A stretch of DNA of 64,000 nt from positions 2,105,166 through 2,169,165 of the forward strand of contig NW_004450397.1 of NCBI RefSeq assembly GCF_000321225.1, in the 5' to 3' direction. Below, piece by piece: positions 47,651 to 59,990 of this stretch. The translations under genes were made by a program, and so were the position numbers. The notes beneath the pieces are model-generated. The model was not told the DNA's origin. It made no database searches and was given only the letters and a program-made list of their open reading frames with translations. Positions within the stretch are counted from its first letter, which is position 1. Each line of letters opens with the position of its first letter. The DNA comes from Odobenus rosmarus divergens. Taxonomy: Eukaryota > Chordata > Mammalia > Carnivora > Odobenidae.

Positions 47651-49766
47651 TGATGGCATTGGTTTCATGAAGGGGTTGGGCTAGTTCTCTTGCATAATGT
47701 TCTACCTTCTGGTAAAAATGTCAAAAACATGCTCAAGTAAAACCACATGTGACACATACTTATCACACGTCAGAAAAAATAACCCGTATAATAGAGGGGC
47801 CAAACTATCATCACTCTCCTCTAGGAGTATGATATTTATAAAGAGTTTTGAAAATTTATTTCTGCTCAGGGCAGTAATAGCTATGCAAGTGAGGTATGAT
47901 TTAATTTATAGAAGTGACCTCTTAGGACTAAATATAAACTTGAGCCAGGGTGTATTAATGCATAAATGTGTCAATTTTTAAGTTTGTTTAAAATGAGGAT
48001 TCTTGGTTTATACTGTTTTATATTAAAATACCCGTCAACTTGAATATGCCTCCTCCCTTCATACTATACTCAAAGTGGTGCAGATGTGGGATCATATGCC
48101 ACCTCCTCAAAGAAGGGAAAATCTCAGTTCGGCCAGTAGATGAGGAGAGAGTGTGAAGATACAGAGGTCACATCACAAGAGCTTGAGAGAAGGAAGAAAT
48201 ATAGCAGGAAGAACACAGGGCAAAGTATATCAAAAGAATGAAAGTTTTAGAAAAATGCTTGCTTTTAGCTTGTCAATAGAGGATTCCTGGAACTGGGGCA
48301 TAGTTAACCGTATTCAGAATATTTGAATTCTGATTTTGGCAAATACTCTGATGTTGGCTTAAGATGTTTGGGTTACAGAACTGGCTGAGGGTCCCAGGCA
48401 ATGTCTGGCTTGGTGTTAGAAATGTGGAGGTGATAATATTTCAGAGTTCTGGCCAGAGTCTTGTTTTGCAAAAGGATAGTTCTGCTCTGAAATAGTGACC
48501 AGGGCCTGGGAAAGCAAGGGCTGCTGTGAATATTGTGGTCCTTCCTCTGGGCCTGGTTTGTGTGTAACGTGGAGAACAAGAGAGAAGTAGAGATGAAGCT
48601 AGACCATTCTGGAAATCTTGTTTTCATACCAACTTTTATTTGATATGAAAAGTAAGCAACAATTAATACATATGCTTTTAAGAATTATTCAGACATGCAT
48701 TAATATTCAATTTTTACACTTCTGCTCATTTTTAAACAAAGACTTCTCTCCTGGTTTAGTAGTGTACATGTTAAGGCTTGTCATTCAATATACCTCTTGG
48801 AAATGTATAATCTCTTCCATTTACTAATGACTATAATTAAGATACACATTTTCTAAAAGACCAGTAATTAGTTTCCATAATAAACATATCATAGAAATTG
48901 TTACCTGTGACAGATAAACCATAGCAAAATAAGGGTTTGCTTCCCTTTCTTTTTCCCTCCAGTTTACGCTCTCTATTAAAATCTTAAACACCATGTGTGT
49001 GTGTGCACGTGTTTGCATGTGTGTTTTTTTACATGTAATATAGTCATGGCAGCAAGAGAGTAGTGGGCTGTCAGACCATTTGCCAATGGTCTCATTTGAT
49101 GACAAGCTGGGCGTTTTCCTCTTCTTTCATTTCTCTTCACCATTCCTTCTCATCCTTCTGTGTTCCTGCACACTTCACTGCCAAAAGACAAGGGGCTGAG
49201 ATAAAAAGTAAGAGAGCCACCAGAAAAAGAACAAGGGGCAGATGTCCCAACTGTTTGCTGCAAAGGAAATGCAGTCTCCCTAGCTGTGGCATTTTGTCAG
49301 GCAGGTGGTTGAGACCTGAGATGATTTAACACTGATAATTTGTATATTTTCTTTACTATCCTAATATAAAACCAGCTGCAACTATCAATCAGGAGGCTAA
49401 GCGCTAGTTTTAATATGGTAGGGCATGGGGGAAAGTCAAGCAGTAAGAGGCCAGTCCTGGAAACTACACTAGGGTGGCTTTCCAACATGGGGTACCTCAG
49501 CTGCAGGCTACTAGAAGAAGTTCAGGCAGGCAGAGGGTATGGAAAGAAGTAACAAATCTATCATGCTTGCAGAGTTAGGGGAAGGTCAACAAGAGCTAAG
49601 AAATGGGCATAACAGCAGGATTCAGATGTCTGTCTGTCTATATATGTATTTGCATTGACTGATATCATTTGGGGGGCATTCAAGTCCAAAATTTGCCTTC
49701 CAGGCTGAGAGGCTGAAAATTCAGGGAAGAGTTGATGTTCCAGTCTTGAGTCTAAACTGCAGACTG
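47651..49766. other. Unassigned intergenic sequence
   Basis: About 2.1 kb. Slightly GC-richer at 48380-48600 and 49060-49320, with several open frames under 100 codons and no recognisable domains. A TG-rich tract lies at 48993-49024. No gene supported. Confidence 0.45.
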
Positions 49767-49786
49767 GAAACTCAGGTTGGGTTTCT

Positions 49787-50300
49787 TTTTTTTCCTTTTT
49801 TTTTTTTTTAGTGTTCCATGATTCATTGTTTGTGTATAACACCCAGTGCTCCATGCAGAATGTGCCCTATTTAATACCCATCACCAGGCTAACCCATCCC
49901 CCACCCCCTCCCCTCTAGAACCCTCAGTTTGTTTTTCAGAGTCCATAGTCTCTCATGGTTCATCTCCCCCTCCAGTTTCCCCCCTTCATTCTTCCCCTCC
50001 TGCTATCTTCTTCTTCTTTTTTTTTTTTCTTAACATATATTGCATTATTTGTTTCAGAGGTACAGATCTGTGATTCAACAGTCTTGCACAATTCACAGCG
50101 CTCACCATAGCACATACCCTCCCCAATGTCTATCACCCAGCCACCCACTCCCTCCCACCCCCCACCACTCCAGCAACCCTCAGTTTGTTTCCTGAGATTA
50201 AGAATTCCTCATATCAGTGAGGTCATATGATACATGTCTTTCTCTGATTGACGTGGATGGAACTGGAGGGTGTTATGCTGAGTGAAATAAGTCAATCAGA
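49787..50300 (-). mobile_element. Twin-primed (5'-inverted) young L1
   Basis: Minus-strand L1 3' UTR: T-run tail at 49785-49809, ttccatgattcattgtttgt (49814), accatcaccaggc region, and gcaaccctcagtttgtttcc (50173), up to tttctctgattgac at 50239-50252. The orientation then flips: gtggatggaactggag (50253) to gtcaatcagagaaa (50291-50304) reads on the plus strand. The 14-bp ends are exact inverted repeats. The duplication gaaactcaggttgggtttct (49767-49786) recurs at 50301-50320 with one change. Confidence 0.93.
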
Positions 50301-50320
50301 GAAATTCAGGTTGGGTTTCT

Positions 50321-51351
50321 ATGCTGCAGCCTGGAGGCATAATTTCTTCCTCTTTTGAAAACTTCAGTGTTTGCTCTTAGGGCCGTCAATTGATCTGAAG
50401 ATGCCCACCCTCGTTGTGAAGGGTAATCTGTTTTAATCAATAACTACTGTTTTAAATGTTAATCATATCTAAAAAAATACAGCTTCACAGAAACATCTGG
50501 AGTGGTGTTTCAGCAGACAGCTGAGCACCATAGCCTAGCCAAGCCAACATATAAAATTAATCATCACAATTAGGATCAGAAAAGTATATACAAGAAAAAG
50601 AATCATTAACAGTGATAAAGAGGAACATTACATGAAGATAATGGGCATATTTTGGGGAATGTACATCTAGGAATGCAATGACTAGATCATAAAACTTACA
50701 TATATTCAGTATTCCCCCACAGATTTTTCTCAAATGGAATTTATTTTTCTAAGTATGATATTTGTATTCCTTTGAAGAGTTAAATTGTGATTGTTAAAAA
50801 TTTATAAATTTTTACAAATGATTAGTACTAACACCTTTCTGCTTGGCATCCTAGGAGACAACTATGCCAATATCCAGAGCACATTACATCTTTTTGTAAT
50901 GGAAAGATAGCCTTCATACACATTTCTTAGGTACATAATTAGTAAGACATATTATTTTCTAGGCCTCCAGTGGCACTTTACTTTGACAATACATGATAGC
51001 AGTGCTATGTTTACAGACTAAAAATATGCATATTTTCTCTAGGAGATGTTATCACTGACCTTATAGTGAATGCAGTAGTCAGCATTTCACTTGCAAACTC
51101 CAATATTACTGTAATAAATATTCTAGAAATGTGATGAGAGACTTGAGTGCCAAGAAGAATTGGTAGTCAAACAATGGCATGCAAGGACTGGCTTCCCTTA
51201 GGGAAATTCGCATAGGTCTTGAGTGAAGGATTTCCTCACAAAACCTGGCAAACTTAAGAACAGAGAAAAGAAATAATTTTTGTGTATATAATGTGCAAAT
51301 ACACTCTAATTACATTTATATTATTTTCCAAAAATAACTTAGGAAAGAATT
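50321..51351. other. Unassigned intergenic sequence
   Basis: No gene or element recognised. Confidence 0.5.
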
Positions 51352-51364
51352 TCTAATACTTTTT

Positions 51365-51562
51365 TTTTTAAGATTTTACTTATTTATTTGACACAGAGAG
51401 AGAGAGAGAACATGAGCACAAGCAGGGGGAGCAGCAGAGGGAGAGGGAGAAGCAGGCTCCCCGCTGAGCAGGGAGCCCAACGTGGGGCTCGATCCCAGGA
51501 CCCCGGGATCATAACCTGAGCCAAAGGCAGACACTTAACCGACTGAGCCACCCAGGCACCCC
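51365..51562 (-). mobile_element. Can-SINE, full length, young
   Basis: Minus-strand copy: T-run tail at 51360-51369, (GA)n at 51396-51410, head ggggtgcctgggtggctcag near 51562. A 13-bp duplication, tctaatacttttt, is at 51352-51364 and 51563-51575. Confidence 0.95.
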
Positions 51563-51605
51563 TCTAATACTTTTTATACATCACTCAATAATGCAACTTA
51601 ATAGC

Positions 51606-51693
51606 GTTCTTTGTGTATATATAACATATATATTATATATTTATACACACATATATTATAACATGTTATATATGTTACACACATATATTATAA
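51606..51693. repeat. AT-rich tract with internal direct repeat
   Basis: TATA-rich sequence containing acacacatatattataa twice (51645-51661 and 51677-51693) and the palindrome tataacatgttata at 51657-51670. Confidence 0.9.
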
Positions 51694-51720
51694 ATTGATT
51701 CCTATAATTAAAGTTTCTTT

Positions 51721-53756
51721 TTTCAAGAAATTAAAGGCATTCAAATTGGCAAAGAAGAAGTCAAACTCTCTCTCTTCCCAGATGACATGATACTTTATGT
51801 GGAAAACCCAAAGACTCCACTCCCAAGTTACTAGAACTCATACAGCAATTCAGCAACATGGCAGAATATAAAATCAATGCACAGAAATCACTTGCATTTC
51901 TATACACTAACAATGTAACTGAAGAAAGGGAAATTAAGGAATCAATTCCATTTACAATAGCACCAAAAATCATAAGATACCTAGGGATTAACCTAGCCAA
52001 AGAGGTAAAGGATGTATACTTTAGAAACTACAGAACACTTATGAAAGAAATTGAGGAAGACCAAAGAGATGGGAAAACATTCCATACTCATGGATTGAAA
52101 GAATAAACATTGTTAAAATGTCTATGCTGCCCAGAGCAATCTACACTTTCAATGCAATCCCTATCAAAATATCATTGACATTTTTCTCAGAGCTGGAACA
52201 AACATTCCTAAAATACAAGGAACCAGAAAAGACCCGGAATCACCAGGGGAGTGTTGAAAAAGAATGTCTGACTTCAAGCTATATTAAAAAGCTGTGATCA
52301 TCAAGACAGTATGGTATTGGCACAAAAACAGACACGTAGATCAGTGGAACAGAATAGAAACCCCAGAAATGGACCCTCAAGTCTATGGTCAACTAATCTT
52401 CAACAAAGCAGGAAAGAACATCCAATGGAAAAAAAAAAACAGTCTCTTCAATAAATGGTGCCTGGAAAAACTGGACAGCTACATACAGAAGAATGAAACT
52501 GAACCATTCTCTTACACCATACACAAAGATAAAACTCAAAATGGATGCTAGACCTCACTCAATGTGAGACAGGAATCCATCAAAATCGTAAAGGAGAACA
52601 TAGGCAGTAACCTCTTCGATATCGGCCACAGCACCTTCTTTCAAGACATGTCTTTAAAGGCAAGGGAAACCAAAGCAAAAGTGAACTTTTGTGACTTCAT
52701 CAAGATAAAAAGCTTTTGCACAGCAAAGGAAATAGTCAACAAAACTAAGAGGCAACCCACGGAATGGGAGAAGATATTTGCAAATAACATTTCAGATAAA
52801 GGGCTGGTATCTAAGATCTATAAAGAATTTATCAAACTCAACACCCCAAAAACAAATAATCCAGTCAAGAAATGGGCAGAAGACATGAACAGACACTTCT
52901 CCAAAGAACACATACAAATGGCTAACAGACACATGAAAAAATGTTCAACATCACTAACCATCAGGGAAATACAAATCAAAACCATAATGAGATACCACCT
53001 TACACCAGTAAGAATGGCAAAAATTAGCAAGACCGGAAACAACAAATGTTTGTGAGGATGTGGAGAAAGGAGAACCCTCTTACACTGTTGGTGGGAATGC
53101 AAGCTGGTACAGCCACTCTGGAAAACAGTATGGAGGTTCCTCAAGCCGTTAAAAATAGAGCTACCCTATGACCCAGCAATTGCACTACTAGGTATTTACT
53201 CCAAAGATACAGATGTAGTGAGAAGAAGGGGCACATGCACCCCAATGTTCATAGCAGCAGTGTCCACAATAGCCAAACTGGAAGGAGCCGAGATGTCCTT
53301 CAACAGATGAATGGATAAAGAAGATGTGGTGTATATTTACACAGTGGAGTATTACTCAGCCATCAGAGAGAATGAATACCCACCATTTGCATTGACATGG
53401 ATGGGACTGGAGGAGATTATGCTAAATGAAATAAGTCAAGCAGAGAAAGACAATTATCATTTGGTTTCATTCATATGAGGAACATAAAGTGCAGAGGACA
53501 ACAGGGGAAGAGAGGGAAAACTGAATGGGAAGAAATCAGAGAGGGAGACAAACCATGAGAGACTCTGGACTCCAGTAAACAAACTGAGGGTTACAGAAGG
53601 GAAGGGGGTGGGGGATGGGGTAACCGGGTGATGGGTATTAAGGAGGGCATGTGTTGTGATGAGCATTGGGTGTTATATGCAACTAATGAATCATTGAACA
53701 CTACATCAAAACTAATGATGTACTATATGTTGGTTAACTGAACATAATAAAAAAAA
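51721..53756 (+). mobile_element. 2.0-kb 5'-truncated L1 with own target duplication
   Basis: Largest and one of the youngest L1s here. It starts within the ORF2 reverse-transcriptase domain, runs through the ORF2 C-terminus and 3' UTR (gggttacagaagggaagg at 53589, gcattgggtgttatatgc at 53663), and ends in aataaaaaaaataaa. The 12-bp duplication taaagtttcttt lies at 51709-51720 and 53757-53768, showing a complete 5'-truncated insertion. Sense orientation, unlike the five older ORF-bearing L1 blocks. Confidence 0.95.
51727..53055 (+). pseudogene. Broken L1 ORF2 C-terminal half
   Basis: Remnant of the L1 ORF2 protein (endonuclease/reverse transcriptase), which in an intact element nicks target DNA and copies L1 RNA. 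What remains is the end of the RT domain and the C-terminal region; the endonuclease and RT N-terminal parts are lost by truncation. The catalytic F/YADD motif reads FPDD (51775-51786), an Ala-to-Pro change. One base is missing near 51811-51813, shifting the frame. Open segments then follow in different frames: 51858-52106, 52091-52291, 52294-52551 and 52564-53055. The last (163 codons) contains [20 protein letters not shown] and [11 protein letters not shown], typical of the L1 C-terminus. It cannot make a working protein. Confidence 0.93.
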
Positions 53757-53768
53757 TAAAGTTTCTTT

Positions 53769-55119
53769 AAAAAAAAAACAGGACAGATGTAAGGAACAGA
53801 ATATGCAGTAAAAATAATAACCATGCACATATGATGGTGTAACATACAAGTAACCAGGAAAGCTCAAGATATATGAAGGCATCCGCAAATGAGCACATAT
53901 GAATTCATCCCTTTTTGTATTTATGACTTTTAAAAAATACTGATTTTGTCTTGTTTCAGTGAATTTTTTTAAATGAACATGGTGAATTTCTTTATAAAAT
54001 TGAGCTCCAAGATATGTAGGGACATTGATTAACATTGCTTTTTTACTTGCATGGTCCTTTATTAAAGCAGACTCTACAATAGTACAGTATCTGAACATTC
54101 AATTCTAATCAGGTAGTTTTGCATTTCTTTCTATTTTCTGGAAAAGGCTATGCAGTGTATAATATGGAAAATGTTTGAAAGTTTGAAAGGCCTCCCTGAT
54201 TAAATTGTGTTGACTCTAAGCCCTAATGTGGAACTAATCACTAGCCAACATTTTATTACAGATCTGTGTGCTAATCTTTTTAATGTTTGTTTTCTTTCTC
54301 AGAAGGTGGATGGGGGGACTATTTCTTGTTCTCCTTTATATTCTCAATTACTAACACAGAAGTTCAATTAATATTTGTAAATGGATTAGTGGAGAGATGA
54401 ATAAGAAACATCTTTTTTAGAATAATTTTGAAGATAGAAACTGATCTATTTATGTTTATACTTCTTCTTTGTTGATTTTTGGTGGCATATATTTTGCAGG
54501 AAACTTTATTTCACCAAAGTTTACAAGTTCCTTTGGTGATAAGCCCCAGAAATCTGAATTAGCATCTGGGTGATTTGTTGGAAGCCTTCATAAGAATGGA
54601 TGTATGAAAAGTCCTCATTTCAGTTTCCATAGGCACTTGGAAAAATGTCTAATCTTGGTTTACTAAGCATAAAATATGAGAAACTCTCTGAGAACATTTT
54701 ATTATTTAGATTATTATATGTCTATATTTATTTTTTGTCTATTTAATCCTGAAAAGAGGTATAATAGTGCCTGAAAGAGGTATAATAAAGACTCCTAAAT
54801 TGCTTTAGATTTGCTATATATACTTTGATGCTATCCCATCAGATATATGTAGATTTATGACATTTTATAACCATTGTGGGTTATATCTTCTATCAGTATT
54901 AAATGAACCCATGTTACCCATTCTGTCTTCTTAAGGTAATTACTAACCATATGAAATTAGCACTATCCACCTAATTCTATTTACTTTTCATATGTATAAT
55001 GCTTTTATGTATATTTCATATGTAAGTAACTATTAAATGTGTCCTAAGTTTTCCTACTGTGCAAGGATCAGGGCATAGAGCAGTAAATGGGTACAAGGAA
55101 TTGCTTTCTGAATTCTGAT
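53769..55119. other. Unassigned intergenic sequence
   Basis: No gene. The open frame at 53712-54098 (-) overlaps the L1 tail and has no domain. A weak L2-like phrase lies near 55035-55110. Confidence 0.45.
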
Positions 55120-56340
55120 AAATATATACCCATTTTTTTCTTAACATTTCTGTATTGTGCTTCTCATAAATAGAATATATATAAATTTTGTTCTATATCG
55201 GCTTTCTTTTATCCAGTCTACAAATTCTTGTTTTTTTAATAGACTATTTAAATCCTTTTGACAGAAGAAGTTCATATTGTTTTCATTGTTTTTATGCATT
55301 CATGCAAAGTATTGGCTTTATTTTCTAACTTCTGACTTAAGAGTTTTTCTTGCCTTTTTTCTTCAGTAAATTGGGAAGCTTGTAGCCTCCTTCTAATTCT
55401 ACCAGGGGTTACGTTTACATTTTCAAAACATTATTTAACCAATATTTTTCATCAAATAAAAATAATTACAACCTGTGAATTTCATTTTTTCATTATATAA
55501 AGGTATTGGACTTAGATTGTCTTTAGCAAATTATTCTTTTATTAGTAAATTATTGCTTATTGTAAAATCTGCATATTCATTTAAAAAATTATGATTTAAT
55601 TTTTGTGTTCCATTTTGGATCCACATTTACAATAATTATTTGACTTTATTTTATATTTGCTTTTATTTAGTACTTACTGTAATCTGTCTTACTTCTTTCA
55701 AGGCTCACTGCTTTGAATTCTCCAAACCTGAGTTCTTAATTTTGATTCATATTTTTTTGACTTACAAATATGTTTTAGTATTTCTTTCCAAGACATTTAT
55801 TATAAGTGCCATATTTTCTGAAATGCTGCATAGTTTCCCCTGGTTTTGCCTCACGTTTACCTATGACTGATAACTTAGTGGAATAAGGGTCTGATTTACA
55901 ATTGTTTCTTCTCAAAAGTCTTAAGGTGTTACTTCAGTTTCTTTTAATATATTGTTGAAAAGTGAAACATGACTTCTTGTCTTTGATTGCAGCTGATATT
56001 TTCCCCTGCTAAATGCTTTGAGGTTTTTGTTTAGTTTAGCTTTGTTTTGTTGAAAAATATTTTCAGAGTATTCCTTTGTTACATTTGTGTTGAATTAGAT
56101 AAATACCGTTAGCCGACATTCACTGTTCTTTGTGGTTGTCTTTGTTGTCGTGAGTAGTTTTTGTTTTGATTTATATTTGTTTGCTTGTTTGTTTTCAGCT
56201 CAGGAAATTTTTCTTCATTTGTGTCTTTGATTTTCATTTCACTTCAATAATACAAGTTCCTTCCTTTTAAGGAACTTGTAACCTTTAAATCTGATACCTC
56301 TACCCACCACCTCCGTGAACTTTCTCTATATTCTAGTAGA
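55120..56340 (-). mobile_element. Ancient antisense L1, ORF2 start to ORF1
   Basis: Reverse-complement L1 with the same order as the 930-2960 block: ggctttcttttatccagtct (55200), actatttaaatccttttga (55243), then ORF1-like tcttaaggtgttacttcag (55919) and gctgatattttcccctgct (55992). Highly decayed; edges uncertain. Confidence 0.6.
56251..56280. repeat. Perfect 12-bp-stem hairpin
   Basis: tacaagttcctt (56251-56262) and its exact reverse complement aaggaacttgta (56269-56280) flank a 6-nt loop, cctttt. It lies within the old L1 block. Confidence 0.95.
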
Positions 56341-56382
56341 GGGTATGAATGCCACATGCCATGTCACTGATTTGGTACTATT

Positions 56383-56605
56383 AATAATAGCTAACATTGT
56401 TTTACAACTTTATAAGTATTAATTCATTTAATCCTCTTAATAATTCTATATTGAAGATGTTATTATTATTTCCCCATTGTATGGATGAGGAAAGAGAGAC
56501 ACAAACAGTTTTGTAATTTTCCCAATAATCACAGAACTAGTAAGAGGTAAAAACAATTTTGCTCCAAACCGCATGTTCTTGACCAGTGGTCTACATTGCT
56601 TCTGA
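56383..56605 (-). mobile_element. MIR SINE, antisense
   Basis: Reverse-complement MIR: attaattcatttaatcctct (56419), tccccattgtatggatgagg (56471), aatcacagaactagtaagag (56526), gctccaaaccgcatgttctt (56561), then gtggtctacattgctt (56587). One of the better-preserved MIRs here. Confidence 0.85.
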
Positions 56606-59094
56606 AGTACAAATTTTCCTTTTAACTACTTATAATACAAATTGTAACTCTGCTATAAAAGTTGTATGTATATTTATATAATCCTTTTTTTAATCTAAGT
56701 CCTCTTTGCATTTCAGTCTTAAATTATTATGCTCCTTTTCCCCCCTCCTCCATCTTGATGTATTCTCTCTTCAAGGCATTTTAATCCTTCTTCCTGGAAA
56801 CCATATCTTTAATATCTTAAGGTATCCTAAGCATTGATTCCTTTAATATATGCTGCCCTCGCTGTCCCCTAGGGATATTCTTCCTTACCTCAAATGCTGT
56901 TTCCATGGTGGTGTATTTCTCTGAGGTCTTAAGCTTGTTGTTTTTATTGCATCTGGTGTTTTCCCTTTATCCATTTTTTATGTGAGGAGATCAACCAAAC
57001 TATTTTCTAACAGAGTATATGAATTGTATTAGCCAAATTCTCTGCCTCCCTTTGTCCTGTATAACTCCATTTTTTCACCTATTTCTGGAGGGCAGGTGGG
57101 CACACATATGCATGTGTGTGTGAGTATGTGTTTGAGTGACAGGTCCTGGTCCTAGCTTGTTCAGATGTCATTTAATGTGCCTCTGCTGGACTGACATGGG
57201 ATTATCTACCCACACGGCTTTCTTCTGAGAAACTTAAACCAACAGACCTTGTGAAAACCTACAGACTTTTTCCTTTGTCTTCCAATCTAAAGGTCCTTAC
57301 TTCTATATATGTCTCCCATGCTGAACCTTTCACAGGTACTTTGCCTTTCCCCTCCTTGTAGTAAATTAGACTTAATTACAGAATCTGAACTAATAGAGAA
57401 AAAGTAGTATTTATGTGCTCTTTAGTGTTTTTTTAAGGGAAGGAGGACTGATAGGTTTTATGGTTGGTTGATATTCTTGAGTCTGATTTAGGGGGCAGAT
57501 GGTTGGGTAGATTGAAATATTTTTCTGGCTTCTTTTGTTCCTAGGTTATTTCATTAGATATTATTTCAAGTTGCAGAATATCTTTGAACCCCTCCACCCC
57601 CACCCCAGACTTTCCTGGTCTCTGGTTATACATTGTTGCTAGATTTACAATAGAATATTTTGGGGAGTTTGTTTTTCTCTGATTTTATAAGCCAAATTTT
57701 AGTGGGAACTTTAGAAAACCAAACTCAAAGATATTTTATCAATACACAGAAATAAAACTTAGAGATATTAAAAACTTGCCACAGGTCCTAATCTTGAGCC
57801 AAAGTTGGAACTGCCATGTTATTTCCACTCCTGTGTCTGTGCTTGTTTTTACATTTATAGCCTGAAAATATTTTTTTCTTTATGAAAAACAAAAATAAGA
57901 GTAAATCAAAGAATTCTGTTTTATAATGCAATAACATTAAGCCACAGTCCTGCACAGACCACTTGCCTTGTAATTGTTGTTTTTGAGTGGAATAGATCTT
58001 AGTGAACCCCATGAACTATTCATTGTAAACCCAAAGCTCACTGTGAACTTTACCTCTTAGATGTGTTTTTCTAGAATCTGTGTTATGGTCTCTCCTGTTT
58101 GAGTGACCTATCTTTTTATTTTTTTTCCAAAGATTTTCTTGTACACTGCATTCTTTTCCCTTTCTTTTTCATAATTGTAAGTGATTGCATAATAAGAATC
58201 ATCCCAATGGGAGATTTATGCCCTAAAATTTTAATCTCCATATATTATAAAATGTACTAATTTGGCATGTAAATATTTATATTCTCATTGGAAAAAATAT
58301 CAATTTGAAGTTTATAGAACAACAAACCAAAACCATATGAATTTACACATTTGTTCTTTATTTTAATATGAAAAGGTTATGATTTCTTACATGAAGCAGA
58401 GTAAAGAATGGATGGGTGGGAGTATTAATGGAATCTGTCAAAAGCCATCATTTATTCTGTGGTTTAAGTAAAGCAAAGTTGAACCTATAGCCATTTTTAC
58501 TACGTGCTTTGAAAATAACTATGTGTATTCCAATAAATAGATTTCTTTATGAGGAACAGATTCAGTGGTAATTAGATTACCAAAGGATAACATTATCTGT
58601 TACTTATCTGAGACCAGCAGCATCTAAAAGCTTGAGTGAATTAGTAGTACTCATTTTATCTCTGAGAGCAAATTCAAACTAAATACTTAAGGTATTTTTT
58701 TAGTATTTTTTTTTCCTTCTTCTCTGTCTGAGAGAATAAAAACAGCTCTGAAGCTATCAGATATATAATTACTCCTTGCGTTTTTTTCTCATTAGTGGCA
58801 CAACCAAGGAATATATTAACCAAAAGGAACAGTAATTTCTCCAACATTTTTTTAACTAAATATGTGAGAAATATGCTTTAGTGGAAATTCTTGGACTGTC
58901 TAAATTAGAGAAGTATTGCTAATTTTTTATTTGAAAACATTTTATATTTATATGATGAAGTTCCATATAAATGTTGGACATTATCATTATATTGACCATG
59001 AAGACCATGTTTATGCCTAAAAGATAGATATAGGAATATAGTTGTATCTTTGTTTAAATTAACCCAGTAGACATACAGAGGATTTTCTAAAATA
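56606..59094. other. Long unassigned stretch
   Basis: About 2.5 kb with no gene or named element. A TG-rich tract lies at 57110-57135. Parts of 56700-57500 could be very old L1 text, but I cannot align them. Confidence 0.45.
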
Positions 59095-59170
59095 TCCATA
59101 TCTTATCCTTTATCTTCTTAGCATCGACAGTGCCAGGCACATAGGAGATACTTAATAGATAGTTTTTAAA
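59095..59170 (+). mobile_element. L2 3' terminal fragment, sense
   Basis: ttagcatcgacagtgccagg (59120) and cacataggagatacttaata match the L2 3' end, with a degenerate tgaatagata terminus. Confidence 0.75.
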
Positions 59171-59339
59171 TGAATAGATAATAGTCATTTTATAAACAGA
59201 TTAACTTTAGGAATCTCTTAAGTTAAAAAAAAAGAGTCCCTCCCACAATTAAAAAACAAGATTCAATTTTTTAAATCTGTCTACATGATTTTCATTTAGG
59301 GAGGGATTATACATTAACAGATGGAAAAACAAGAATGAA

Positions 59340-59540
59340 AGACTGCCGGAGTTTGATGCCCAAATCCACCACGTATTAGCCAATGTGTGTTACTTAACCT
59401 TTTTCCTCTTTTGTAATATGGAGGTAATGATAACATCAACCTCAGTTGTTGACTTTAGCAGTAAGAGACTTCATCCACGCTAAGGTTCTAACATAGTGCC
59501 TGGATCATGGTTGATTCTTAAATAAAAGTTGTGATTGATG
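59340..59540 (+). mobile_element. MIR SINE, sense
   Basis: MIR order preserved: ctgccggagtttgatgccca (59342), acttaacctttttcctcttt (59392), ataatatggaggtaatgata-like segment (59415), then acatagtgcctggatcatgg (59491). Ancient. Confidence 0.78.
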
Positions 59541-59874
59541 TTTTAACTGCAATTGTTGTCCTTCTTGTTGCTGTTGTCATTCAATTCATCATAAAACGTG
59601 GGCTTCAGCAGAGGGAATTTCTCAGACCATTCCATGAATAAGTGGGCCAAACTCGATGTTTGGCATCACACTGACACTCATGCTCTCAAGACAAGAGCCT
59701 GGCTTTAATTGCTGTCCTGGACTCCTTCTTAGGACTGACAAGTACAGAGCCAACCAATGAACAATTGTCAGGCCTCTAAATAATTCTTCTGTTTTCATTT
59801 CTTTTCTTTATTCATTCTCAAATCCATGCCATGTTGGTGACTACCAGATGCAAACTGCAAGACCTGTTCTTGCC
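59541..59874. other. Unassigned intergenic sequence
   Basis: Nothing recognised. Confidence 0.5.
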
Positions 59875-59990
59875 ATGTGATTTCACTCATATATGGAATT
59901 TAAGAAACAAAACATGAGCAAAGGGGGGAAAAATAGAGAAGCAAACCAAGAAATAGAATCTCAACTAAAGAACAAACTGATGGTTACCTG
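59875..59990 (+). mobile_element. L1 3'-UTR internal fragment, sense
   Basis: tgatttcactcatatatgg (59879), gaatttaagaaacaaaacat (59896) and gaacaaactgatggttacc (59970) match an internal part of the L1 3' UTR. No A-tail follows, so it is a remnant. The plus-strand open frame starting at 59893 is element-derived. Confidence 0.7.

Noticed and set aside
47381..47653. 90-codon open frame, possible exon
   Set aside because: The DNA is collinear with the L2 reverse-transcriptase region and contains frame-disrupting gaps relative to it.
52564..53055. 163-codon open frame, longest in the window
   Set aside because: Its translation is the C-terminal region of L1 ORF2 and it lies inside a truncated L1 with flanking duplications, so it is not a host gene.
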